In this document: in pieces, positions 7,141 through 14,169 of the stretch
Layout of the letters: every line of letters starts with the position of its first letter
How positions within the stretch are numbered: position 1 is the first letter of the stretch
Assembly (NCBI GenBank): GCA_937911445.1
Contig: CALDQY010000180.1
Coordinates: 1-17,162 of the forward strand
DNA from: an uncultured Rhodobiaceae bacterium
GTDB taxonomy: Archaea; Thermoplasmatota; Poseidoniia; Poseidoniales; Poseidoniaceae
Direction: 5' to 3'
Length of the DNA: 17,162 nucleotides
The notes under the pieces: generated by a model
Database searches by the model: none
The model's input: the letters and a program-made list of their open reading frames with translations, nothing else
What the model was told of the DNA's origin: nothing
Position numbers and translations under genes: made by a program

Positions 7141-8544
7141 TCAGGCAGGATTGATGCGCATACCTTGAGAGAAGAGGATGTCAGAAAGATGGTTGCTGCC
7201 CGTACTTGAAACGCCATTGTTGGAGGATGGCATACCAAGATGAACGCCATTTGAGATTGCTTTGAACAAGTTGCCGGATACACCAGCCTGTTTGAGTGCA
7301 CCTTTGATTTCACCATCTTCGACTCGAAGGATGGTGCTTGTCGTAACCGAGAAATCTCCACTCGTTGGATTGGCTGTGTGTGCTCCCATGACACTGTGTA
7401 CGATGTATCCTTGATTCATGGTCTCGATTAGCTCGTCACGTGTTTGGAGCTTGTTTGCTGACAGCAATTGAACGTCTCCACAACCGGTTGTAGGCGGTGA
7501 CATGTGACTTCCACGTGATGCTGAACCGGTGGTCATAGCCTCATCGATTCGTCCTTCTGCAACGTTCTTCGCTGCATCACGGGATGACCAAATCATCTTT
7601 CTAAGAACTCCGTTTTCAACGATGGTGTGGCAGGATGTAGGGACACCCTCTCCATCTCTGGCAGAGGATGCAAAGCCACCTTCCATTCGACGATTGTCGA
7701 GCATTGAGAGGTGCTGATCGAGAACAAGCTCATTCATTTTCTCAGACCAATACGATTCTTTGCGCACCATGCGTTCGCCGAGAACGGATGGTCGAATGAT
7801 GTTGGAGAACAGTGAACTGATACCTTGAGGCGTCATCAAGACAGGGGTATCAACGGGTTGTGTTTCAACTGAAATCGGGTCTCGTGTTTTCTGAGCCCAT
7901 TCAACAGCCATCGGGACGCAACTTGGAATGCCTTCCATGAGTGTTCGAGATGAGCAGCTCTCCCATGAACTCGTCATTTGTCCGTTTTCTTCGATCGAAA
8001 CTTGAATGCCAAGACCATGCGAAGTGGTGATGCCAGAGGCTTCAACACCTTCACTCGAAAGTATAACACCTGCTTCTGCTCCGATACCAACGCCTCCACC
8101 AATGACCATGGCCCGCTTGTCAAGCGATGCAACTTCGGAGATGATGGCATCGCCTTGCGTCAACAAATCTTCTGCAGAGAGGTTGAGAATGGCATCATCG
8201 CTCATACCTTCAACGGGTGATGCATCCATGGCATTTGGAAGTGAAAAACCCTCTATTTGTGGGCTTGCCTTCGCAATGGAGAGTGCTTCGGAGACTGCAT
8301 GCTCGGCTCCACTCGGGTCCACGAGGTGCGCATAGCCATAGCGACCGTCTTGCAGGACTCGGACGCCAAAACCTCCTTCTCCACCTCCTGATGCAAGAGA
8401 AATACGGCCTGCTTCAATGTCAAGCGAACGTCCATACCCTTGAGAGGCAACGATTTCCCATTCTTGAATGCCTTGTGATTCGCATTGTTTTGCAATCGAC
8501 TGACATCCTTCGAGCAGTCGGTCAAGAGCGTCATCAGGAATCAC
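7141..8544 (-). CDS. pmbA: TldE/PmbA, non-catalytic partner of the TldD metalloprotease
   Basis: A 467-residue member of the TldD/PmbA family. In E. coli TldD and TldE form a heterodimeric zinc protease that degrades unfolded peptides and processes microcin B17; TldE itself lacks the metal site. Here too no HExxxH is present. Family features include the N-terminal strand region EIVASQGYGRSLDIEAGRIS with GFGVRVLQDGRYGYAH (about residues 27-74), and the C-terminal GDFSVTTSTILRVEDGEI and HLGMPSSNNGVSSTGSNHLSD regions. The start is a GTG at 8544, three bases after the tldD stop. The next methionine is over 100 residues downstream and would remove conserved sequence. The two genes are clearly one operon. 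A 6-bp hairpin lies about 7 bases beyond the stop codon (7112-7134). Confidence 0.93.
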   Translation of the reverse strand: MIPDDALDRLLEGCQSIAKQCESQGIQEWEIVASQGYGRSLDIEAGRISLASGGGEGGFGVRVLQDGRYGYAHLVDPSGAEHAVSEALSIAKASPQIEGFSLPNAMDASPVEGMSDDAILNLSAEDLLTQGDAIISEVASLDKRAMVIGGGVGIGAEAGVILSSEGVEASGITTSHGLGIQVSIEENGQMTSSWESCSSRTLMEGIPSCVPMAVEWAQKTRDPISVETQPVDTPVLMTPQGISSLFSNIIRPSVLGERMVRKESYWSEKMNELVLDQHLSMLDNRRMEGGFASSARDGEGVPTSCHTIVENGVLRKMIWSSRDAAKNVAEGRIDEAMTTGSASRGSHMSPPTTGCGDVQLLSANKLQTRDELIETMNQGYIVHSVMGAHTANPTSGDFSVTTSTILRVEDGEIKGALKQAGVSGNLFKAISNGVHLGMPSSNNGVSSTGSNHLSDILFSQGMRINPA

Positions 8545-8547
8545 GAA

Positions 8548-9921
8548 TCATCCCACCAGGGCTTCACGGATGCGCATGATTGGACCACCATCACCGACTG
8601 GTACGGTCTGTCCTTTACCGCAGAAACCAGGGCTTGCGAGTTTAGCATCCTTGGTGAGGCCATCAACATCGTTGAGAATTTGCAGTGTTAGACCACTCAC
8701 ACTCACATCACGAAGCGGTGTTGTAATCTCTCCATTTTCGATGAGATACGCTTCTTGTGCTGCGAATTGGAACGAACCTCGGCCAGTATCGACCTGTCCG
8801 CCACGTGAGCCACAGGCGTAAACACCGTACTGGATGTCTTCCGCAAGTTCATCGATATCGGTGTAAGAGCCCCCCATGATCATCGTGTTCGACATGCGAA
8901 CGAGTGGGTGATGCAATCCGTCCTGTGCACGTGCCCCTGCGTTCGGTTCAATGCCAAAGTGGTGGGCTGTTTCTCGGTGGTTGAGGTAATCGGTGAGGAT
9001 GCCATTCTTGATGAGTGTCTTTTCACGTACATCCAGACCTTCGTCATCGATAGGGTATGCACCATAGCCGCCCCTCATGGTTGGATCGTCAACGACAGTA
9101 ACGATGTCGTTACCAATTTTCTGACCGAGTTTTCCATCGAGGCATGAATCACCAGCAGCCACGAGGTCTGCTTCACAAGGATGGCCAAGGGCTTCGTGAA
9201 TGTACACGCCAGTCAAATCACGGTCTGCAATGAGTGGAAGTTTTCCGCTTGGCGCACGCTCTGCTTTCAGCAATCGAAGGGCAGAGATTCGAGCGTGTTC
9301 GCCAAGACCGCCAAGATCGCAGGCTTCGATCAATTCGAGGCCACCTTCTCCGCCGTGACGCATTCTATAGGAAACAGGATCGCCTCCGTCTCGTGCTGTA
9401 ACCATGCCGTTGACCATCGAACGCTGGAAGGACCACGTACGATCCATGCCTTCTGTCGTAAGGAGTTCAGTGTGAAGATGCTCATCGGACCAGCCACACG
9501 CAACAGATATGATGCGATCGTCGTCGTTTGCAGATGAATGAATGCTTTGGAGCATATCCAATTTTGTTTGAAGATCTGTGTTTCGGACATCCTTTTTTGG
9601 ACGCCAGTGGATTTCGTCCTGAAGAATTGGAATCTCAGCGAGTTGAATCGGTTTTGAACCGCTTGGTCGTCGAGCAGCAACAGCTCGTGCAAGTTTGACT
9701 GTCGATTCAATTTCGTTTGGAATATTGGAGATATCCGTTGTCGAATGAACGCCCCACGCTCCATCTGCAAGAATCCGCAACGTTGCTCCAATTTCTTGAC
9801 CGGGAATTGCATGCTCCAGTTGACCGTCTTTCAGTCGAACAGAAGATGTGGTCTCGGCCATTAGACGAATCTCTGCGTACGTGGCACCGAAGTCCATTGC
9901 TTGCTCAAGGGCATTGTTCAT
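8548..9921 (-). CDS. tldD: TldD, zinc metalloprotease subunit
   Basis: The catalytic half of the TldD/TldE protease. From the ATG at 9921 it has 457 residues. The metal site HEALGH followed by CEAD lies at about residues 242-252. A C-terminal GFCGKGQTVPVGDGG supplies the cysteine that, with the two histidines, holds zinc in E. coli TldD. Other family blocks are MRGGYGAYPIDDEGL and SNTMIMGGSY. The start at 9921 is preferred because the first conserved helix (NNALEQAMDFGATYAEIRL) begins right there, as in other archaeal TldDs. The ATG at 9987 would add 22 residues (MVIQSQNAADHGRSTKYLDRTR) that I do not recognise. Neither candidate has an SD. Its 5' region is shared with a divergent HxlR-like regulator gene. 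The TldE gene follows after three bases. Confidence 0.93.
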   Translation of the reverse strand: MNNALEQAMDFGATYAEIRLMAETTSSVRLKDGQLEHAIPGQEIGATLRILADGAWGVHSTTDISNIPNEIESTVKLARAVAARRPSGSKPIQLAEIPILQDEIHWRPKKDVRNTDLQTKLDMLQSIHSSANDDDRIISVACGWSDEHLHTELLTTEGMDRTWSFQRSMVNGMVTARDGGDPVSYRMRHGGEGGLELIEACDLGGLGEHARISALRLLKAERAPSGKLPLIADRDLTGVYIHEALGHPCEADLVAAGDSCLDGKLGQKIGNDIVTVVDDPTMRGGYGAYPIDDEGLDVREKTLIKNGILTDYLNHRETAHHFGIEPNAGARAQDGLHHPLVRMSNTMIMGGSYTDIDELAEDIQYGVYACGSRGGQVDTGRGSFQFAAQEAYLIENGEITTPLRDVSVSGLTLQILNDVDGLTKDAKLASPGFCGKGQTVPVGDGGPIMRIREALVG

Positions 9922-10097
9922 TCGAGTTCTGTCGAGGTATTTTGTCGACCGCCCGTGGTCCGCAGCATTCTGAGATTGGATGACCATGCTTGGCCTTAGA
10001 CTGGGTGGTGTTTGAAGTCTTTGCCTTGCTCACTGTTCCATCTTGGTATCAAAACTGTAACCTTTGGATTAAGAACGTCCTGTTCACTTTGTCTACT
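9922..10097. promoter_or_regulatory. Divergent intergenic region between tldD and the HxlR-like gene
   Basis: These 176 bases separate the preferred starts of tldD and the plus-strand regulator and should hold both promoters. A weak TATA-like ATTAAG (10068-10073) is centred about 27 bases before the GTG at 10098, the spacing expected for a leaderless archaeal transcript. On the minus strand an A/T run, AAAATA (9943-9938), lies about 20 bases before the tldD ATG, which is a little close. A short inverted repeat GAAC-N5-GTTC (10073-10085) lies between the ATTAAG and the GTG. None of these is strong, and if tldD starts at 9987 the region shrinks to about 110 bases. Confidence 0.35.
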
Positions 10098-10433
10098 GTG
10101 AGCGGAGAGCCTAATCCGAACTGCGACCCGGTTTACGGGCGGGTTGATGCGCTTCTTGAGCAATTGACGAAGTCAAAATCGTTGCACATACTGATGATTC
10201 TTGATCAAAAAAACCAGTCGATGCGCTTCTCTGAAATCAAAGATCGAGTTGATGCATCGTCAACCACGGTATCTCGCCGGCTTGGTGAACTGATTGAGTT
10301 TGACCTGGTTGAGCGCACCAAGACGAGTGAAGAATCAAAGACGCATGAATATTCAATCTCTGAATATGGAAAACAACTGAGTCCAATTATGCATGCGTTT
10401 TATGATTGGGTCAAGCGGAGGGATTTGGCTTGA
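10098..10433 (+). CDS. HxlR-like winged-helix transcriptional regulator
   Basis: A 111-residue DNA-binding protein if started at the GTG at 10098. It follows the HxlR pattern: an N-terminal CDPVYGRVDALLEQLTKSKS matching the usual Cys-Pro start, then ILMILDQKNQSMRFSEIKDR, the recognition-helix region VDASSTTVSRRLGELIEFDL, wing residues VERTKT...HEYSISEYG, and a final helix ending in FYDWVKRR. The frame is open back to an ATG at 9990, but those 36 residues (many Trp/Phe/Val) look like translated intergenic DNA and precede the normal HxlR start. Cys9 is the position used for redox sensing in some HxlR-type proteins. The gene is divergent from tldD and ends one base before the cgi121 stop. Control of tldD or of itself is a reasonable guess only. 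Confidence 0.82.
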   Translation: MSGEPNPNCDPVYGRVDALLEQLTKSKSLHILMILDQKNQSMRFSEIKDRVDASSTTVSRRLGELIEFDLVERTKTSEESKTHEYSISEYGKQLSPIMHAFYDWVKRRDLA

Positions 10434-10434
10434 T

Positions 10435-10980
10435 TTACTGTGAACTGCTCACATCCGCTAGGAGGATGTGACCAATCAACGATGCTTCAATACGGCTTGC
10501 ATCGATGGTTTCATCGAGCGAAATTCCGAGGTTTTTCGCTCCATCGAGACTGATTTCCAAAGATTCTGAAGTCTTGGAAAGGCCGAGCCCGTTGAGAAGT
10601 TCGTTGGCTTCTTGATCAATGGTTTCTGAATTCATTGAAATTGTTTGATCGGGAATATGGAGCAACCATCCAGATGTTGACTTGTTCTGTAAACCGGCTC
10701 GCTTGAAGGCTTCCGATACGTTGTGCGTACCGGCCAACACTCGCAAGAACTCAGCATCAAGGGTTCGAGCCTGTGCAGTTCCTCGCTCTGTGTTTCGATT
10801 GCTGACCGTTGTAGCTGTCCACAATTGTCGTGATGTTTGAGCGACATCAGAACGGCAAAAGACCCAGCGTTGATTGGGAACGATCGCTTGGAAAGATTGC
10901 ACAAAGGATTTCAATTCCAATGGCTCGTTGCTTGTCCAAGACCAACAAGGAAACGTCTCCCACATTGCGACGCCCTGCAT
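10435..10980 (-). CDS. cgi121: KEOPS complex subunit Cgi121
   Basis: A 181-residue homologue of Cgi121 (human TPRKB), the KEOPS subunit that binds the tRNA 3' end and supports t6A37 tRNA modification. The diagnostic block lies at about residues 71-97, including LDAEFLRVLAGTHNVSEAF and KRAGL, corresponding to the family's vEFL-ycsG-rqI-eAi-kvGl. The C-terminus has a helix (IEASLIGHILLADV) like the final family helix. Three starts are possible: ATG 10986, 10980 and 10965. The one at 10980 has GAGG seven bases upstream; for 10986 that site is one base away, which is too close. The gene follows hel308 by about 18 bases and is probably co-transcribed. At 181 residues it is slightly longer than the usual archaeal 140-160, mainly at the N-terminus. 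Its stop is one base from the convergent HxlR-like gene. Confidence 0.85.
   Translation of the reverse strand: MQGVAMWETFPCWSWTSNEPLELKSFVQSFQAIVPNQRWVFCRSDVAQTSRQLWTATTVSNRNTERGTAQARTLDAEFLRVLAGTHNVSEAFKRAGLQNKSTSGWLLHIPDQTISMNSETIDQEANELLNGLGLSKTSESLEISLDGAKNLGISLDETIDASRIEASLIGHILLADVSSSQ
10449..10471. terminator. 8-bp hairpin at the HxlR-like/cgi121 tail-to-tail junction
   Basis: TCACATCC-N7-GGATGTGA is a perfect 8-bp stem beginning 16 bases after the HxlR-like stop and inside the last codons of cgi121. A competing TGTGA-N5-TCACA (10439-10453) overlaps it. It could stop plus-strand transcripts, but about two such stems are expected by chance in a window this size, and no T run follows. 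Confidence 0.3.
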
Positions 10981-10998
10981 CGACATGCCTCATCAACT

Positions 10999-13575
10999 CT
11001 ACGCCAAATCTTCGCCATCGAGTGGCATATCGTCGCTTCGTTTCTTGACCGGAACAACTCCACGTTCTCGCTGAACGACCTTCTTGACCTCAGTCATGAT
11101 GTTGTTGACCAACTTCGGACCCCAACCTCTCCATGAAGCGACCTTTTGCTGATCGTTATGAGTCATAGCCAGTACGTCTTTTGGTGTTCGAATCCCAATA
11201 GCGGCAAGCGAACGAGCACGCTGCCGGCCAACGTGACGGATTTTGACCAAATTCAACAAATCCGACTTGCAACCGTGCCGAACACGTTGGCGAAGTGTGT
11301 CCAATTCGGAGGACAATTGGGCAAGAACAGGCATGTGTTCATCAGCAAAAACGTCGTCGTTGAGGAGTATTTCACGACCGGCATACAACAGCCAATCCAT
11401 CAAATCAACACGGTGATGAACATCTCCAGGGGAGACATCAAGTTGCTTTTCGATTTGACGCATGGTTTCTTCTTCAAACCAATGCTCAAGACACCATGCA
11501 GATTTGACAAGTCCGAGATGTCGCTCTTCGTATGGTATATCGTAGAGGAGTTCATCTTCGACAGATGCGGCTTTCAACTGCAGGTCAGAGCCGATGGTCA
11601 GGTCCGCTGTTTTCGCCCAAAGCGAGGCGAAGTCTGGTGTGCTGCATGCTAAATGCGTCAATCCAAAGGAGCTCACAGGTCCATCTTTCCGTACTATGCG
11701 ACGAACGGCACGGCGCATCCCTGTTCGGAGAATCGAAGCGGAGAGCGGATCAAGATACAATTGAGCAACACGCTCGCCGATTGGTGTTGCCTCGTATTTC
11801 ATCGATGGCGGTTCGCCTGATGCATCACTCCAACCTCCGACGCTGTTGAGCGACGTGGCTGAGACGAACCCCAGTGAAGGCGTACCATGAGATGATGGGG
11901 CAGATTTGGCTTGTCGCTCCTCCCGAAGGGTAACGCCGCCGGATTCTTGGGCAACGTTGACCCACACAGGAACATCATCATCCCATGTTTCATCTTCATC
12001 AATGACCTTGTCTTGCCGGCGAGCCTCGTAGGTTTCATCCACGCCCAAGCGTCGCAAAAACCGTTCCTCAACCAGCCAATCGAGCATTGAATCAAGCCGC
12101 TCTTGCAGTTGGTTGGTCGGCATAGTGGTTCCAAGGAACGTGGCATCAAAGAAGGAGCCAATGGAATCTCGATGGAGCAATCCGCCCGTTGCAACGCAGG
12201 ACAAGAGATGCATACGCATTGCTGGTTCAGCAGAAAGTTTGGATGATATGTCTTCAATAGGACCGAAAAAGTAGCGTTCACTTACCTCATCAGCGACCTG
12301 CCAACCATCCGTTCCTTTGCAGAGCACCCATGCTTCTCCAACCGGATCGTATCGTGGACGACCAGCTCGACCGAGCATTTGGTGCACTTCCATAACAGGG
12401 AGCGGCCTGCTCATACCGTCGTCCCAACGTTTGATGTCGCGAACCAAAACGCGTCGAGCAGGAAGATTCACGCCTGCAGCAAGCGTTGGCGTTGCGCACA
12501 ATGCGAGAAGAAGACCTTGTTTGAAAGCCGATTCAATGCTCTGACGTTGGCGATGTGTTAGTCCAGCATGGTGGAAGGCTACTCCGCCACGAATGCAGTT
12601 TGCGAGCAGTTCACCCATGCTTGTTTGTGAACGACCTTCAAGTGACTCAGCGACTTGTTCAAGTTCCAACAATCGTTCTGGCTGTTCCTTTGCAAATCGT
12701 TTCTTGACCCGCTCTGAGAGTTTCTTCGCTTCAGACTGAGCACTGCGGCGAGTTCCGACGAAGACAAGAACTTGACCACCTTGTTCAATTGTATCCTGAA
12801 CAACGATCCACGCAGGGTGGCTCAACGGACCCTCGAGATGGCGTGGGGGCGACAAAACATTTTGACTCGAGTCAAGCGAAGATGACTGAATTTTACGAGG
12901 TTCCAAATGACGATCGTGTAGTGTAGCGTATTCGAGATCGACAGGACGCCAGTCGGATTGAACCAAGGTAGCGTCAAGCCATTGAGCCAGAATTTCACAG
13001 TTTCCGACGGTTGCTGACAATGCAATCAACTGTGCATTTGGTCGCAAGGTTCGCAATCGGGTGAGATTGATCTCAAGCGTCGGCCCACGACTCGCGTCAT
13101 GCAACAAATGGAATTCATCCGCAACCACAACCGACACGTTGCTCATCAGTTCAGAGCGGCTACGCATCAACGAGTCGAGTTTCTCCGATGTGCAAATCAG
13201 GATGTCGGAGTCATCGATGTTCTTCGCTTCAGATGTTGCATCGCCAATGCCAAGTCCGATTTTCAATCCAAGGTGCTGGCCGATTTCCTTCAGCTCCTCG
13301 AATTTCTCACTAGCAAGCGCTTTGAGCGGTACGATGTAGACCGCTCGAGAGCCTGGGTTGTGATTGAGCAGTTGATTGAGAATGGCTATGTAAGCAACAA
13401 GCGACTTGCCTGATGCAGTTGGAATAGCCAGCAAGATATTGTGTTGATTAAACAAAGGTTCCATCGCTTCAAATTGAGGTGGATGAAGTCGTTCAATACC
13501 CCATTCTGATTCGAAAAAATCGATGGCTTTCTTTGGCAAAGAAAGGTTGTGAATCGACCTTTCCTCCTCGCCCAT
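10999..13575 (-). CDS. hel308: Hel308 Ski2-type DNA helicase with a lineage-specific insertion
   Basis: A superfamily 2 3'-5' helicase acting on stalled or forked replication structures. Motifs in order: Q motif region LHPPQFEAM (30-38), Walker A PTASGKS (52-58), Ia VPLKALASEK (82-91), DEFH box (153-156), SAT (187-189), IV VFVGTRRSA (271-279), HHAGL (335-339), V ATPTLAAGVNLPAR (361-374) and VI QMLGRAGRPRYD (399-410). Near the C-terminus, LLNLVKIRHVGRQRARSL (773-790) is the helix-hairpin-helix with the RAR motif typical of Hel308 domain 5. At 858 residues it exceeds the usual length of about 700. An acidic, Ser/Gly-rich segment at about 513-597 looks inserted between the winged-helix and ratchet regions. 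The ATG at 13575 has no SD and is probably leaderless. cgi121 follows downstream. Confidence 0.94.
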   Translation of the reverse strand: MGEEERSIHNLSLPKKAIDFFESEWGIERLHPPQFEAMEPLFNQHNILLAIPTASGKSLVAYIAILNQLLNHNPGSRAVYIVPLKALASEKFEELKEIGQHLGLKIGLGIGDATSEAKNIDDSDILICTSEKLDSLMRSRSELMSNVSVVVADEFHLLHDASRGPTLEINLTRLRTLRPNAQLIALSATVGNCEILAQWLDATLVQSDWRPVDLEYATLHDRHLEPRKIQSSSLDSSQNVLSPPRHLEGPLSHPAWIVVQDTIEQGGQVLVFVGTRRSAQSEAKKLSERVKKRFAKEQPERLLELEQVAESLEGRSQTSMGELLANCIRGGVAFHHAGLTHRQRQSIESAFKQGLLLALCATPTLAAGVNLPARRVLVRDIKRWDDGMSRPLPVMEVHQMLGRAGRPRYDPVGEAWVLCKGTDGWQVADEVSERYFFGPIEDISSKLSAEPAMRMHLLSCVATGGLLHRDSIGSFFDATFLGTTMPTNQLQERLDSMLDWLVEERFLRRLGVDETYEARRQDKVIDEDETWDDDVPVWVNVAQESGGVTLREERQAKSAPSSHGTPSLGFVSATSLNSVGGWSDASGEPPSMKYEATPIGERVAQLYLDPLSASILRTGMRRAVRRIVRKDGPVSSFGLTHLACSTPDFASLWAKTADLTIGSDLQLKAASVEDELLYDIPYEERHLGLVKSAWCLEHWFEEETMRQIEKQLDVSPGDVHHRVDLMDWLLYAGREILLNDDVFADEHMPVLAQLSSELDTLRQRVRHGCKSDLLNLVKIRHVGRQRARSLAAIGIRTPKDVLAMTHNDQQKVASWRGWGPKLVNNIMTEVKKVVQRERGVVPVKKRSDDMPLDGEDLA

Positions 13576-13587
13576 AACCGTAGGTTA
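13575..13587. repeat. Short palindrome over the hel308 start codon
   Basis: TAACC-GTA-GGTTA is a perfect 5+5 inverted repeat beginning at the first base of the hel308 start codon, within the 87-base divergent region shared with the gene at 13663. It could be an operator overlapping a leaderless start. Its small size means chance is a serious alternative. Confidence 0.2.
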
Positions 13588-13662
13588 CGCCAACGGCTGA
13601 AAAGGAATGCGCTTCTTCTTGGCTGCCGACACGCCTAAGTCCTTCCAGTCGATACGAAGTTC

Positions 13663-14169
13663 ATGGACGAACAGACTGAACTTCTGATTGAACAACGCCT
13701 CTCTGTGTTTTCGGATGAACCTGATCTCAACGATTGGTTCGAGGTGATGTGTGGTGCAGCCATGGCTGTCCTCGGGCTATTCCACCTCGTGACTCCAGGC
13801 GAACTTGTCGATCCTGACCTCATGCGCTGGTTTGCAGCCTCAGTCGTTGCTGCAGGCGCCGTATGGGCTGGACATGGTTTGAAAGATATGGCCGTCAAGG
13901 AGATGCGCCGCTCTGCTGCAATGATGGAATTGAGTGCATCTTCTTCATCGAGCGGCAGCATTGACCATGGATTGATTCGTGATGTTCTTCTCAACCCAGA
14001 TGCTTACAAGGAATTCCTCACAAAAGCCTACGAAGAGGCTTGGGATGACGGCATCATCACCGAAGAAGAGTTGGCTGAATTGAAGCAATTCCAGAGTGCT
14101 CTGGGCATCAGCGATGAGGAAGCCGAAGATATTTCCAAGAAAGCCAAGAAAGCATCCTCAGAAGAGTGA
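13663..14169 (+). CDS. Small membrane protein with two TM segments and acidic C-terminal helical domain
   Basis: A 168-residue protein of unknown function. An N-terminal acidic segment is followed by two hydrophobic helices at about 27-44 and 54-72, with a basic stretch (KDMAVKEMRR) after the second that favours a cytoplasmic C-terminus. A Ser-rich linker (91-99) leads to a helical domain at about 102-165. Its core, AYEEAWDDGIITEEELAELK, followed by ALGISDEEAEDI, resembles TerB/SHOCT-like or EF-hand-like modules often seen behind membrane segments in this lineage. The start is the ATG at 13663, with no SD. It is divergent from hel308 (87 bases apart), and its last 12 bases overlap the end of the convergent 675-residue exported protein. 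A membrane-associated sensor or scaffold role is speculation. Confidence 0.8.
   Translation: MDEQTELLIEQRLSVFSDEPDLNDWFEVMCGAAMAVLGLFHLVTPGELVDPDLMRWFAASVVAAGAVWAGHGLKDMAVKEMRRSAAMMELSASSSSSGSIDHGLIRDVLLNPDAYKEFLTKAYEEAWDDGIITEEELAELKQFQSALGISDEEAEDISKKAKKASSEE

Noticed and set aside
9990..10097. N-terminal extension of the HxlR-like regulator from the ATG at 9990
   Set aside because: The 36 residues precede the point where HxlR proteins normally begin, have a composition unlike the rest, and would fill nearly all of the divergent promoter region.
11799..12281. A 160-codon minus-strand frame inside hel308
   Set aside because: It lies in another frame of the helicase insertion region and has Pro/Ser/Cys-rich composition without any recognisable motif.
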